A stretch of DNA of 64,000 nucleotides from Phoenicimicrobium sp964438695 (GCA_964438695.1 CAYTKP010000001.1:9598-73597), one strand, 5' to 3'. Positions 8,737 to 17,895 are shown, counted from the first letter of the stretch. Notes: generated by a model not told the origin, from the sequence alone. Numbers and translations are program-made.

Positions 8737-10283
8737 TCCCATTCAATTGTTGCTGGTGGCTTTGAACTTATATCGAAAACCACCCTATTGATACCTTCTA
8801 CTTCATTAATAATTCTATTAGATATCTTCCCTAATACTGCATAGGGAATCTTCGCCCAATCAGCAGTCATTCCATCCTCACTGGTTACAATTCTTAAGAC
8901 TAAAGTAAATTCATAGGTTCGACTATCTCCCATTACTCCCACACTTTTTACCGGTAATAAGATGCCGAAAGATTGCCATACTTTTTTATACAAACCTGCA
9001 TCTATTATCTCCTGCTTAATTATCTCATCTGCTTTTCTTAAAATATTTAATTTTGCTTTTTCCACTGGTCCAATTATTCTAATAGCTAAGCCTGGCCCTG
9101 GAAAAGGTTGTCTCCAGATGATTTCTTCAGGCAATTTCAGTTTTTTCGCAATTTTTCTTACTTCATCTTTAAACAAATATTTTAGAGGTTCAAGAACTCC
9201 GAGTTTCATTTTTTCAGGCAATCCCCCTACATTATGGTGAGATTTTATTGTTGAAGAAGGACCTTTTAGGGAAATACTTTCAATAACATCTGGATAAAGA
9301 GTTCCTTGTAATAAATATTTTACTCTTCCTATACTTTTTGCTTTTTCTTCAAATACTCTTATAAATTCTTCTCCCACGATTTTTCTTTTTATTTCAGGAT
9401 TAGTTACCCCTTTTAATTTTTCCAAAAATCTTTCAGAAGCGTCAATGTAAATTAAATTGATATCAAAATTATCCTTGAATATTTTCTGTACTTCTTCTAC
9501 TTCACCCTTTCTTAATAAGCCATTATTAATAAAGAGGCAATACAGTTGTTTACCAATTGCTTGATGAGTTAATATTGCTGCAACCATAGAATCTATACCC
9601 CCACTTACTCCAGCAACTACTCTATCTTCCTTCACCTTATTTCTAATATCCTCCACAGACTGTTTAATATAAGACTCAACACCCCAATTTGGTTGACAAT
9701 CGCATATCTTGTAAAGAAAATTTTCAAATATTTTTTTTCCTAAAGTAGTATGAGTTACTTCTGGGTGAAATTGGAGTCCGTAAATCTTTCTATCTTCATT
9801 CACTATGGCTGCTGTCTTTGTACTTTCGCTACGAGCAATAACTTTAAAATCTGAAGGAATATTTTCTATTAAATCCTGATGGCTCATCCAACAAGTAGTT
9901 TTAGTGGGAAATCCACAAAAAATATCTCTATCATTATTTAAAATAATACTTACCTTCCCATATTCTGCTTGAGAAGCTTTAGATACTTTTCCCCCATAAG
10001 TCTGAGCTATTAACTGAGCACCGTAACAGATACCCAATATAGGAATATTTAACCGAAATATATCTGTATCGCAAATTGGTGCTTGGTCATTATACACACT
10101 AGCAGGACCTCCAGAAAGAATGATTCCTTTTGGTGGGTTTTTTAATAATTTACTTGGTTTAATACAATAGGGAAGTATTTCAGAATACACCTTAGCTTCC
10201 CTTACCCTACGAGCAATTAATTGAGTATATTGTGAACCAAAATCCAAGATTGCAATATAATCTCTTTTTTTCCCCTCTTTCAA
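8733..10283 (-). CDS. guaA: GMP synthase (glutamine-hydrolysing)
   Basis: Converts XMP to GMP using glutamine and ATP. The 516-residue protein has an N-terminal class-I glutamine amidotransferase domain (catalytic Cys86 in G-I-C-Y-G-A-Q; His and Glu in Q-F-H-P-E-V), an ATP pyrophosphatase domain with the P-loop V-S-G-G-I-D-S-M near 230, and the C-terminal dimerisation domain ending in K-P-P-A-T-I-E-W-E. The start appears to be TTG, seven to eight bases after a clear GGAGGG ribosome site. No purine riboswitch was found in the leader. Confidence 0.96.
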   Translation of the reverse strand: MKEGKKRDYIAILDFGSQYTQLIARRVREAKVYSEILPYCIKPSKLLKNPPKGIILSGGPASVYNDQAPICDTDIFRLNIPILGICYGAQLIAQTYGGKVSKASQAEYGKVSIILNNDRDIFCGFPTKTTCWMSHQDLIENIPSDFKVIARSESTKTAAIVNEDRKIYGLQFHPEVTHTTLGKKIFENFLYKICDCQPNWGVESYIKQSVEDIRNKVKEDRVVAGVSGGIDSMVAAILTHQAIGKQLYCLFINNGLLRKGEVEEVQKIFKDNFDINLIYIDASERFLEKLKGVTNPEIKRKIVGEEFIRVFEEKAKSIGRVKYLLQGTLYPDVIESISLKGPSSTIKSHHNVGGLPEKMKLGVLEPLKYLFKDEVRKIAKKLKLPEEIIWRQPFPGPGLAIRIIGPVEKAKLNILRKADEIIKQEIIDAGLYKKVWQSFGILLPVKSVGVMGDSRTYEFTLVLRIVTSEDGMTADWAKIPYAVLGKISNRIINEVEGINRVVFDISSKPPATIEWE

Positions 10284-10427
10284 ATAAATCCCTCCAATTT
10301 ATAATTTTTGCTTTCTATATTTTTAGAATCCATTCTATGAAATTTTAATAATCCGCTTATCTAAATTTAAACCGGTCTTTAGTGAATAATCATTAATTTT
10401 CAATTAGCTATATAATTACCTTATTGA

Positions 10428-10458
10428 TTAGTTAAGTATTATTTTTTCACTTAACTAA
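10428..10458. repeat. Perfect 10-bp inverted repeat upstream of guaA
   Basis: TTAGTTAAGT, 11 bases, then ACTTAACTAA. It lies in the divergent region between guaA and the glycine-riboswitch operon, followed 10 nt later by a second 10-bp inverted repeat. It could be an operator or a hairpin; no T tract marks it as a terminator. Confidence 0.6.
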
Positions 10459-10468
10459 TAACTTTTGA

Positions 10469-10499
10469 CATAGTATCTAACTAAATACAAGATACTATG
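10469..10499. repeat. Second perfect 10-bp inverted repeat in the guaA-fhs divergent region
   Basis: CATAGTATCT, 11 bases, then AGATACTATG. Its geometry matches the neighbouring repeat (10-bp arms, 11-nt loop) but the arm sequence differs. A TTGACA hexamer overlaps its left edge, without a well-spaced -10 box. Confidence 0.6.
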
Positions 10500-10705
10500 A
10501 GATACCAAAACGATATACGATCTTAGTTTGTGTTTTCTTTTTTTCGTTATATACTATACGTTAATTAGACATTACGTAAAAAGAAATTATTATACAATTG
10601 CTTTATTTACAGTAATAATTATAACATATCTTCAATCGGTAGCTATAATAATTTAAAATTTTTTATCTTTTTTAAAAAAAAGAAGGATTTTTAAAATTAA
10701 TGTAG

Positions 10706-10711
10706 TATAAT
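10706..10711 (+). promoter_or_regulatory. -10 box of the fhs-gcv operon
   Basis: A perfect TATAAT about 170 nt before the riboswitch core. The -35 region is AT-rich and weak. From here an early leader hairpin (AGAGGAG pairing with CTCCTCT, about 10733-10761) precedes the aptamers. Confidence 0.5.
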
Positions 10712-10877
10712 ATTATTATAGGAAGATGGTCAGAGGAGCAAACTCCCCCTGAATCTCCTCTATTGGAATTTTTCAAATTCTAATACACAAACAAAATATT
10801 TAAATTTTAGGATAATAGAAAAGATGCTAAATAATTGTAATAAACCTTTCTTCAATTAAATATGATAACCTGGATGA

Positions 10878-11062
10878 AGGTATGGGAAGATACCTTTTCT
10901 TTTAAAAAAGGAGCCGAAGGGGCAAAATGTTTGATACATTTAAACTCTCAGGCAAAAGGACCCATACTGGACAGAACTCTGGAAAGTTTTTTAGAAAAAC
11001 ACCGAAGGGGCAATTTTCTCTTGTTTATCAATAGAAAAAATCTCTCAGGTAAAAAGACAGAG
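10878..11062 (+). ncRNA. Tandem glycine riboswitch
   Basis: Two glycine aptamers in series. Each has the conserved GCCGAAGGGGCAA or ACCGAAGGGGCAA core, followed by CTCTCAGG(C/T)AAAA(G/A)GAC. P1 of aptamer 1 pairs GTATGGG (10880-10886) with CCCATAC (10961-10967). P1 of aptamer 2 pairs CTCTG (10977-10981) with CAGAG (11058-11062). The 3' arm of that second P1 is also the start of the terminator stem downstream, so glycine binding should block termination. It therefore reads as an ON switch for the glycine-cleavage operon. Confidence 0.95.
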
Positions 11063-11103
11063 GAGGAATAATATTATTGATGTATTCCTTTTCTGTCTTT
11101 TTT
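11056..11103 (+). terminator. Riboswitch-controlled intrinsic terminator
   Basis: GACAGAGGAGGAATA pairs with TATTCCTTTTCTGTC (11083-11097), 15 bp including two G-U pairs and a 12-nt loop, followed by six T. The first arm shares bases with P1 of the second glycine aptamer, giving mutually exclusive folds. Confidence 0.9.
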
Positions 11104-11148
11104 AGTATTTTTTAAAATAAATATAAACAAAAATCTAGGAGGTATCTC

Positions 11149-12846
11149 ATGAAATCAGATCTACAAATTGCCCAAGAGGCGAAACTAAAACCCATCATCG
11201 AAATCGCCGAATCCATCGGAATTAAAGAAGAAGAATTAGACCTTTATGGTAAATACAAGGCTAAAGTCTCCCCTGATCTCTTAAAAAGGCTACAAGATAG
11301 ACCCCAAGCCAAATATATCGTAGTAACCGCCATCACCCCTACTCCCCTTGGCGAAGGAAAGACGGTAACCTCTATCGGGTTAGGTCAGGGTCTGGCTAAA
11401 ATAGGTAAAAAAGTAGTCAACACCTTACGAGAACCCTCTATGGGACCAGTATTTGGTATTAAGGGGGGAGCAGCTGGAGGAGGATATGCCCAAGTAGTCC
11501 CTATGGAAGATCTAAATCTACACTTTACCGGAGATATCCATGCTGTAGGGGCAGCCAATAACCTCCTCTGTGCGATGTTGGATACCCATCTCCAAAAGGG
11601 TAACCAATTGGGAATAGATATCCATAATATTAATATTAACCGGGTGGTTGATATCTCTGACCGAGCTTTACGTCATATTATCATCGGCCTGGGAGGTAAA
11701 GTCAATGGTATCCCCCGAGAGACCGGCTATGATATTACCGTTGCCTCAGAGGTAATGGCTATCCTCTCTTTAGCTACTGATATCTTCGACCTTCGGGAAA
11801 GATTAGGGCGAATGACTGTAGCCTATACTACTGAGGGTAAACCGGTAACTGCCGAAGACCTAAAGGCCGCAGGAGCAATGACTGTCCTTCTAAAAGAGGC
11901 CTTAAAACCTAACCTCATCCAGACTTTAGAACACGGTCCCTGTCTGATGCACTGTGGTCCTTTTGCCAATATCGCCCATGGGAACAACTCTGTCCTAGCC
12001 GACCTTATTGCCTGCAAATTAGCTGATTATGTGGTCACCGAATCAGGATTCGGGGCTGATATGGGCTTTGAAAAAATGTGTAATATCAAATGTCGCACCA
12101 GTGGCCTTAAAGTAGATGCCGCAGTAGTAGTCTGTTCCATCCGGGCTTTAAAAATGCACGGAGGAGCAATTAAAGTAGTAGCTGGTAAACCTTTAGATCA
12201 GGAAGCCTTAGCAAGAGAAGATTTAGACTCAGTAGCTAAAGGTTGTGAAAATTTAGAGAAACAGGTAGAAAATGTTCTTTTACACGGAGTACCTCCCGTA
12301 GTAGTCATTAACCGTTTCACTACCGATACCCCAGCGGAGATTGAGCTAGTTAAAGAGAAGGCCTTAGCTGCCGGAGCGGTAGCCGCAGTTACCCATGAGG
12401 TCTGGGCTAAAGGAGGAGAAGGAGGAATTGAATTAGCCGAGGCAGTAGTAGAGGCTACCAAAAAACCCAATCATTTTCACCATCTTTACCCTTTAGATCT
12501 ATCCATAAAAGAAAAGATTAAGACTATTGCTACCAAAATCTATGGGGCAGAAGGTGTAGATTATACCCCTCTGGCGGAAAAGAAGGTCAAGCTCTATACC
12601 GATGTTGGCTTTGATAAACTCCCTATCTGTATGGCTAAGACTCATCTTTCCTTATCTCATGAACCCTCAGTTAAAGGTAGACCTCGTAATTTCCGTGTAC
12701 CCATTAGAGATGTTCGCGCCTCGGTTGGTGCAGGCTTCCTCTATCCCCTTTTAGGGACAATGATGACTATGCCAGGTTTACCTTCGGTACCGGCAGCTAC
12801 TAAGGTGGATATTGATGAAGAAGGGAATACAGTGGGATTGTTCTAG
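11149..12846 (+). CDS. fhs: Formate-tetrahydrofolate ligase
   Basis: Joins formate to tetrahydrofolate at the cost of ATP, giving 10-formyl-THF, and can run in reverse to make ATP. The 565-residue length fits the family; the P-loop T-P-T-P-L-G-E-G-K-T is at 63-72, followed by family blocks such as L-R-E-P-S-M-G-P-V-F-G-I-K-G-G-A-A-G-G-G-Y. AGGAGG precedes the ATG. It is the first gene after the glycine riboswitch, ahead of gcvH-PA-PB-T, so one-carbon units from glycine cleavage and formate meet at THF. Its GC looks higher than in the gcv genes that follow, which may reflect high expression or transfer. Confidence 0.97.
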   Translation: MKSDLQIAQEAKLKPIIEIAESIGIKEEELDLYGKYKAKVSPDLLKRLQDRPQAKYIVVTAITPTPLGEGKTVTSIGLGQGLAKIGKKVVNTLREPSMGPVFGIKGGAAGGGYAQVVPMEDLNLHFTGDIHAVGAANNLLCAMLDTHLQKGNQLGIDIHNININRVVDISDRALRHIIIGLGGKVNGIPRETGYDITVASEVMAILSLATDIFDLRERLGRMTVAYTTEGKPVTAEDLKAAGAMTVLLKEALKPNLIQTLEHGPCLMHCGPFANIAHGNNSVLADLIACKLADYVVTESGFGADMGFEKMCNIKCRTSGLKVDAAVVVCSIRALKMHGGAIKVVAGKPLDQEALAREDLDSVAKGCENLEKQVENVLLHGVPPVVVINRFTTDTPAEIELVKEKALAAGAVAAVTHEVWAKGGEGGIELAEAVVEATKKPNHFHHLYPLDLSIKEKIKTIATKIYGAEGVDYTPLAEKKVKLYTDVGFDKLPICMAKTHLSLSHEPSVKGRPRNFRVPIRDVRASVGAGFLYPLLGTMMTMPGLPSVPAATKVDIDEEGNTVGLF

Positions 12847-13050
12847 ATAGTCTTTAGTGAACACTCGTTAGTTATTGTTAGCAAGGTGCATATTACCATA
12901 CACCTTGATAGTGTAGAGTATATAGTTGGGGAGGTGAAAGTCAGAATATTTGATAACTTATAGTATAGTACGTAGGTACACCATACATTATGCCTAGTAA
13001 AAAATTAATAAAATAATTATAAAATAAAATGAATGGAGGAAAGATAAAAA
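12847..13050 (+). other. Spacer between fhs and gcvH
   Basis: 204 nt without a gene. It contains a word repeat (tagtctttagtgaac, cgttagttattgtta) and a 7-bp stem CAAGGTG/CACCTTG (12882-12907) with no T tract. A clear GGAGG precedes gcvH. An internal promoter is possible but not convincing, so whether gcvH shares the riboswitch transcript is open. Confidence 0.6.
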
Positions 13051-13437
13051 ATGACAAATAAAGTTATTGAGAATTTATATTATACTAAAAGTGATGAATG
13101 GTTAAAAGTAGAAGATAATATTGGAACAATAGGAATTACTGATTATGCCCAAGATCAACTTGGGGATATTGTTTATCTTGAAAAAGTAGAAATGGGTAAA
13201 AAATTAAAGCAAGGTGAAATACTTACTACTATTGAATCAGTCAAAGCTGTATCTGATGTAAATGCCCCAGTTAGTGGAGAGGTGACTGAAGTGAATGAAA
13301 AATTATTAGATGATGCTTCTATTATAAATAAAGATCCTTACGGAGAGGGTTGGATTGCTAAAATTAAAATAGATAATAAAGACGACTTAAAGAATCTGAT
13401 GGGTGCTCAAGAATATTCTGAATATAGAAAAGAATAA
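13051..13437 (+). CDS. gcvH: Glycine cleavage system H protein
   Basis: The lipoyl carrier that shuttles the aminomethyl group from the P protein to the T protein. 128 residues; the lipoylated lysine is K65 in E-S-V-K-A-V-S, inside a biotinyl/lipoyl-like fold (Y-L-E-K-V-E-M-G then V-S-G-E-V). It starts at ATG after GGAGGAAAG. It is the first of four consecutive gcv genes with spacings of 20, 12 and 15 nt. Confidence 0.97.
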   Translation: MTNKVIENLYYTKSDEWLKVEDNIGTIGITDYAQDQLGDIVYLEKVEMGKKLKQGEILTTIESVKAVSDVNAPVSGEVTEVNEKLLDDASIINKDPYGEGWIAKIKIDNKDDLKNLMGAQEYSEYRKE

Positions 13438-13457
13438 TAGAACAGAGGTATAGTAAA

Positions 13458-14801
13458 ATGAAATATATCCCAAATACCGATGAACAAAAAAGGGAGATGT
13501 TGAAAGAGATTGGAGTTACTTCTTTTGAAGAATTAATTAAAATTATTCCTAAAAATATTAGGCTAAAAGAAAAATTAAATATCCCAGAAGCAATGACAGA
13601 AAGTGAATTAGAAGATAAAATCTATCATATCGCTCAGAAAAATTCCAATTTTTTTTTACTAAAACCTTTAGTAGGTGCCGGTGCCTACCGACATTATATT
13701 CCAGAAGCAGAAAAATTTCTCTTACAAAGAGAAGAATTTTGGACCTGTTATACCCCTTATCAGGCTGAATTAAGCCAAGGGACACTTCAATCAATATTTG
13801 AGTATCAAAGTTATATTTCTCGACTTACCAAGATGGAAGTGGTAATTCCTTCTATCTATGACGGTGCCTCAGCAACAGGTGAAGCAGCTTTAATGGCTTT
13901 AAGATTAACCCATAAAAATAAAATAATTGTATCAAATTTATTACATCCCCATTACCGAGAAACACTTAAAACCTATGTAGCACCTCATAATCCAGAAATT
14001 ATTGAAATGCCTTATAATAATGGCTTGGTTGATATAGAAAAGTTAAATACCTTAGTTAAGGAAGATGTAGCGGCAGTTATTATTCAAAGTCCTAATTTCT
14101 TTGGAGGTATAGAAAAAGTAGCTGAAATTTCTGAAATAGCTCATTCCAAAGGTATTTTATTAATTGATGTAATTGCAGAAAGTATGTCTTTGGGAATTTT
14201 AAAAGCTCCTGGCGAAATGAATGTAGATATTGTAGTGGGAAATGCTCAGTCTTTCGGGATGGACTTAAATTTCGGCGGACCCTATAATGCTTATTTAGCA
14301 ACTAAAAAACAATTTATCAGGCAACTTCCTGGGAGAATCGTAGGAGAAACAGTTGATGTGGACGGAAAACGTGTTTTCGTAATGACTATGCGTGCTCGAG
14401 AACAAGATATAAGGAGAGAAAGAGCAACTTCTAATATTTGCACTAACCATAATTTAAATGTAATGGCTGCAAATATTTTCCTTTCTTTATTAGGCACCGA
14501 AGGCCTTTATCAAATCTCTCTCGTAAATACTAAATCTGCTCATTATTTAGAAAATTTACTGTTAAAGTCCGGGAAATTTGAAAAAGTGTTTGATTATCCC
14601 TTTTATAATGAATTTCTCCTCAAGTGTAAAGAAGATATACCTACTATTGATACAAAATTATTAGAGAATAATTTTATTCCTCCTCTTAAAATTTGCGAAC
14701 TTTATAAAGAAGAAAACTTAAAGAATGTCCTACTCTTTGCGGTAACTGAAATATTAAATAGGGATGATTTAAATAAAGTTGCCAATATTCTTACGGAATA
14801 A
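13458..14801 (+). CDS. gcvPA: Glycine dehydrogenase (decarboxylating) subunit 1
   Basis: N-terminal half of the split P protein, 447 residues, which decarboxylates glycine together with GcvPB. It shows family blocks including F-L-L-K-P-L-V-G-A-G-A-Y-R-H-Y, T-P-Y-Q-A-E-L-S-Q-G-T-L-Q and the F-G-M-D-L-N-F-G-G-P-Y segment. The two-subunit arrangement is typical of Gram-positive, thermophilic and many anaerobic lineages. Confidence 0.96.
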   Translation: MKYIPNTDEQKREMLKEIGVTSFEELIKIIPKNIRLKEKLNIPEAMTESELEDKIYHIAQKNSNFFLLKPLVGAGAYRHYIPEAEKFLLQREEFWTCYTPYQAELSQGTLQSIFEYQSYISRLTKMEVVIPSIYDGASATGEAALMALRLTHKNKIIVSNLLHPHYRETLKTYVAPHNPEIIEMPYNNGLVDIEKLNTLVKEDVAAVIIQSPNFFGGIEKVAEISEIAHSKGILLIDVIAESMSLGILKAPGEMNVDIVVGNAQSFGMDLNFGGPYNAYLATKKQFIRQLPGRIVGETVDVDGKRVFVMTMRAREQDIRRERATSNICTNHNLNVMAANIFLSLLGTEGLYQISLVNTKSAHYLENLLLKSGKFEKVFDYPFYNEFLLKCKEDIPTIDTKLLENNFIPPLKICELYKEENLKNVLLFAVTEILNRDDLNKVANILTE

Positions 14802-14813
14802 GGAGTGATAAAA

Positions 14814-16319
14814 ATGAAATTAATATTTGAAAAAAGTGTAAAAGGAAGAAATGGTTATTCCTTACCTCAAGATTTATTTGAGGATATTAATATTGAAAAA
14901 TATTTACCTGAATACGCTATTAGCCGGGATAAAAAATTACTTAGCGAAGTCTCTGAAGTAGATGTTATTCGGCACTTTACTAAACTCTCTAAATTAAACT
15001 ACGGCCTTGACGACGGGTTCTATCCTTTAGGTTCGTGCACTATGAAATACAATCCTAAAATTAATGAAAAATTAGCTTCATTAAGTAATTTTGTTTATGC
15101 TCATCCCTTTGCCCCCGAAGAAACAGTACAGGGTTGTTTAGAAATTGCCTATAACTTAAACAAATTACTCTGTGAAATAACTGGAATGGACGATTATACT
15201 ATGGCCCCTGCTGCCGGTGCACACGGAGAATTAACTGGTGTGCTCATTATGAGAAAATATTTTATTGACCGTAGAGAAACACGGCATAAAATGCTAATTC
15301 CTGATTCTGCCCACGGTACTAATCCTGCTTCTGCAGCTATGGCTGGTTTTCAGGTAGTAGAGGTAAAATCAAATGAAAGAGGAACAATAGATTTAAAAGA
15401 ATTGGCTAAATTAATGGACGAAGATACTGTAGGGTTAATGCTGACTAACCCCAATACTGTAGGATTATACGATGAAGGAATAGAAGAAATTGAAAAGATA
15501 ATCCACGGTAAAGGCGGTTTACTCTATTATGATGGAGCTAATCTTAATGCTTCCCTGGGAATCATCCGACCTGGAGACGCTGGTTTTGATGTCGTTCATC
15601 TTAATCTCCATAAAACTTTTTCTACTCCCCATGGAGGTGGAGGACCAGGTGCAGGAGTTATCGGAGTAAAGAAAAATCTTATTCCCTTCCTCCCCACTCC
15701 TATCGTGGCCTTTGATTCAGTCAAGAAAAGATATTACTGGAAAGATGTAGGAGAAAAGAGTATCGGTATGGTGAGAGCCTTCTGGTCTAATTTCTCAGTA
15801 TTGGTTAAAACTTATGCCTGGATTCTTAGTATGGGTCCTGATGGTCTTTATAATGCTTCGGAAACCAGTGTAATCAACGCTAATTATGTTTTGGCTAAGT
15901 TGAAAAAATATTATAAACCAGTTTATGACCGTTATTGTGGACATGAATGTACAGTTACAGGGAAAGAGTATAAAAAATATGGAGTAAAAACCTTAGATAT
16001 TGCTAAGAGATTAATGGATTATGGAATGCATCCACCCACTATTTATTTCCCTCATTTTGAACCATACGCTGAAGAAACTATAATGGTAGAACCAACAGAA
16101 TCAGAGAGCAAAGAAACGTTAGATAAATTTATAGAGGCTATGATAAAAATTTCTAATGAAGCCAAGACCAACCCCGAATTGTTAACTACTGCTCCCCACA
16201 TTACTCCCATCAGAAGAGTTAATGATGCTTTGGCTGCCAAGAGAGCAATTTTGACCTATGATGATGAATTAAAATTGAAAGATGAATTAAAGTATACAGA
16301 TGAAAATATTGAATTTTAA
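14814..16319 (+). CDS. gcvPB: Glycine dehydrogenase (decarboxylating) subunit 2
   Basis: C-terminal half of the split P protein, carrying pyridoxal phosphate on the lysine of L-N-L-H-K-T-F-S-T-P-H-G-G-G-G-P-G. About 501 residues. The ATG at 14814 is preferred over an in-frame GTG at 14805, because that GTG lies inside the AAGGAGTGAT ribosome site, which is spaced eight bases from the ATG. Other blocks are Y-P-L-G-S-C-T-M-K-Y-N-P and D-S-A-H-G-T-N-P-A-S-A. Confidence 0.96.
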   Translation: MKLIFEKSVKGRNGYSLPQDLFEDINIEKYLPEYAISRDKKLLSEVSEVDVIRHFTKLSKLNYGLDDGFYPLGSCTMKYNPKINEKLASLSNFVYAHPFAPEETVQGCLEIAYNLNKLLCEITGMDDYTMAPAAGAHGELTGVLIMRKYFIDRRETRHKMLIPDSAHGTNPASAAMAGFQVVEVKSNERGTIDLKELAKLMDEDTVGLMLTNPNTVGLYDEGIEEIEKIIHGKGGLLYYDGANLNASLGIIRPGDAGFDVVHLNLHKTFSTPHGGGGPGAGVIGVKKNLIPFLPTPIVAFDSVKKRYYWKDVGEKSIGMVRAFWSNFSVLVKTYAWILSMGPDGLYNASETSVINANYVLAKLKKYYKPVYDRYCGHECTVTGKEYKKYGVKTLDIAKRLMDYGMHPPTIYFPHFEPYAEETIMVEPTESESKETLDKFIEAMIKISNEAKTNPELLTTAPHITPIRRVNDALAAKRAILTYDDELKLKDELKYTDENIEF

Positions 16320-16334
16320 TAAGGAGGTATAGAA

Positions 16335-17453
16335 ATGGAAAAATTATTATTGACTCCTCTGCATAAGGAGCATTTAAAATTAAAGGCTCGTATGATACCG
16401 TTTGATGGTTTTGATATGCCAGTACAATATACCAGTATTATTGAAGAACATTTTGCTGTTAGAGAACGAGTGGGTATCTTTGATGTCTCACATATGGGGG
16501 AGATCGAATTGAAAGGAAAAGATGCCCTTCCCTTCACTGATTATCTGGTAACCAATTCGATAATGAATATGAAGGATGGAGATATAAAATATTCCCCTTT
16601 ATGTTACCCTCATGGCGGTCAAGTTGATGACCTCTTTGTCTATAAGATAAGAGACGATTTTGTGCTTTTAGTAGTAAATGCCTCACCTAATTATTCAATT
16701 AAAGATTATGAATGGATGGTAAAAAATAAAGGTGATTTTGATGTAGAGATATTTAATAAAAGCAAAGACTACGGTGAGGTAGCAGTTCAAGGCCCTGATT
16801 CAGGAAAATTATTAGAACCTCTGGTAAAAGGGGCAATTCCCCTTAAAGAATTGAAGCGTTTTAAATTTATTTTCGGTGAACTATTTGGAAAGAAAATTCT
16901 TATCTCAAGAACTGGTTATACTGGAGAAGATGGTTTCGAAATCTATACCTTTGAACCTCAAGATATAATAGATATTTGGAAGGGTATTTTGATAGAAGGA
17001 GAGAAATTCGCTATAAAACCCTGTGGATTGGGAGCAAGAGACACTACTAGATTTGAAGTATGTTACTGGCTTTATGGCAATGATATTGATGAAACTGTAA
17101 ATCCTTTGGAGAGCGGTCAAGGCTGGACAGTAAAGTTTAACAAAGAAAAATTTATTGGAAAAGAAGCACTGCTTAAAATAAAAGAAATAGGAATTAGCAG
17201 AAAGATGGTAGGTCTTTTTGTTCCTCAAGGTGGCATTCCCCGACACGGAATGGAAGTAAGAAAGAACAATAAAAAAATTGGGTATATCACTTCTGGAAAT
17301 TATTGCCCATCATTAAAAAAGGTATATGCTATGGCCATCTTAGACCTTCCCTACACTGATAAAGGTACCAAAGTAGATATAATTATTAGAAATAAAGAGA
17401 TAGAAGCTGAAGTTGTAGATATACCCTTCCTTGCACCATTTAATAAAAGATGA
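16335..17453 (+). CDS. gcvT: Glycine cleavage system aminomethyltransferase (T protein)
   Basis: Releases ammonia and passes the methylene group from the H-protein arm to tetrahydrofolate. 372 residues; early motif F-D-V-S-H-M-G-E, and the folate-site segment S-R-T-G-Y-T-G-E-D-G-F-E-I-Y near 192-205. AAGGAGGT precedes the ATG. Last gene of the gcv operon; its product 5,10-methylene-THF links to fhs at the front of the cluster. Confidence 0.97.
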   Translation: MEKLLLTPLHKEHLKLKARMIPFDGFDMPVQYTSIIEEHFAVRERVGIFDVSHMGEIELKGKDALPFTDYLVTNSIMNMKDGDIKYSPLCYPHGGQVDDLFVYKIRDDFVLLVVNASPNYSIKDYEWMVKNKGDFDVEIFNKSKDYGEVAVQGPDSGKLLEPLVKGAIPLKELKRFKFIFGELFGKKILISRTGYTGEDGFEIYTFEPQDIIDIWKGILIEGEKFAIKPCGLGARDTTRFEVCYWLYGNDIDETVNPLESGQGWTVKFNKEKFIGKEALLKIKEIGISRKMVGLFVPQGGIPRHGMEVRKNNKKIGYITSGNYCPSLKKVYAMAILDLPYTDKGTKVDIIIRNKEIEAEVVDIPFLAPFNKR

Positions 17454-17895
17454 GTTAATTAACCAATTCTCCAATTCTCCAATTTAGTAATTAAATAATA
17501 ATTAATAAAGAAAATAAAGAATATAGAAAAATCAATTAACCGACTTGCTAATTCAATAATTTAACAAAAAATCATAAGACAGGCGTCTTGCCTGTCTATT
17601 AGCCTATTCAATGATTAAATTATAATCAAAAATGTATATAAAACTACTACCATATTTCCCAATAAATTAAACGTTAAAATCTAAAAAAAGGAGATGGTCA
17701 AAATAAATCAATAGGTAAATTAACCTTACCAAAAGGAGGTGATATTAGAGCAATCTAATCATAGAAATTCGTTTGATGCTAGCAGTATAAATTATTTTTT
17801 TCGATGAAAAGGCAGTACTTTTTAACTCCTGCTTAGGTAAACAAAATTAGTATTATAAATATAATTAATACAATTTAAGTAAGGAGGCCTCTATT
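17454..17895 (+). other. 442-nt spacer between gcvT and the symporter gene
   Basis: No gene is seen. It begins with ccaattctcc word repeats, then a GACAGGC palindrome (17578-17596). The long leader of the next gene holds an AAAAGGAGGT stretch (17731-17740) followed at once by the stem ATTAGA-GCAA-TCTAAT (17744-17759), whose loop fits the GNRA type. I could not match the leader to a known riboswitch, and it has no glycine aptamer core. Confidence 0.6.
17578..17596. repeat. GACAGGC palindrome, possible gcvT terminator
   Basis: GACAGGC-GTCTT-GCCTGTC. A sister copy, GACAGGC-GAGAC-GCCTGTC, lies between tuf and rpsJ near 63890. The T tract is poor, so this looks more like a dispersed palindromic repeat than a strong terminator. 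Confidence 0.6.

Noticed and set aside
10284..10420. Possible purine riboswitch before guaA
   Set aside because: The reverse complement lacks the conserved purine-aptamer core and loop sequences.
10862..11071. A 69-codon open frame upstream of fhs
   Set aside because: It lies entirely within the tandem glycine riboswitch and its terminator; the sequence is explained by RNA structure.
17738..17806. A 22-codon frame starting GTG in the symporter leader
   Set aside because: The GTG overlaps its own would-be ribosome site, so there is no proper spacing, and the product resembles nothing.
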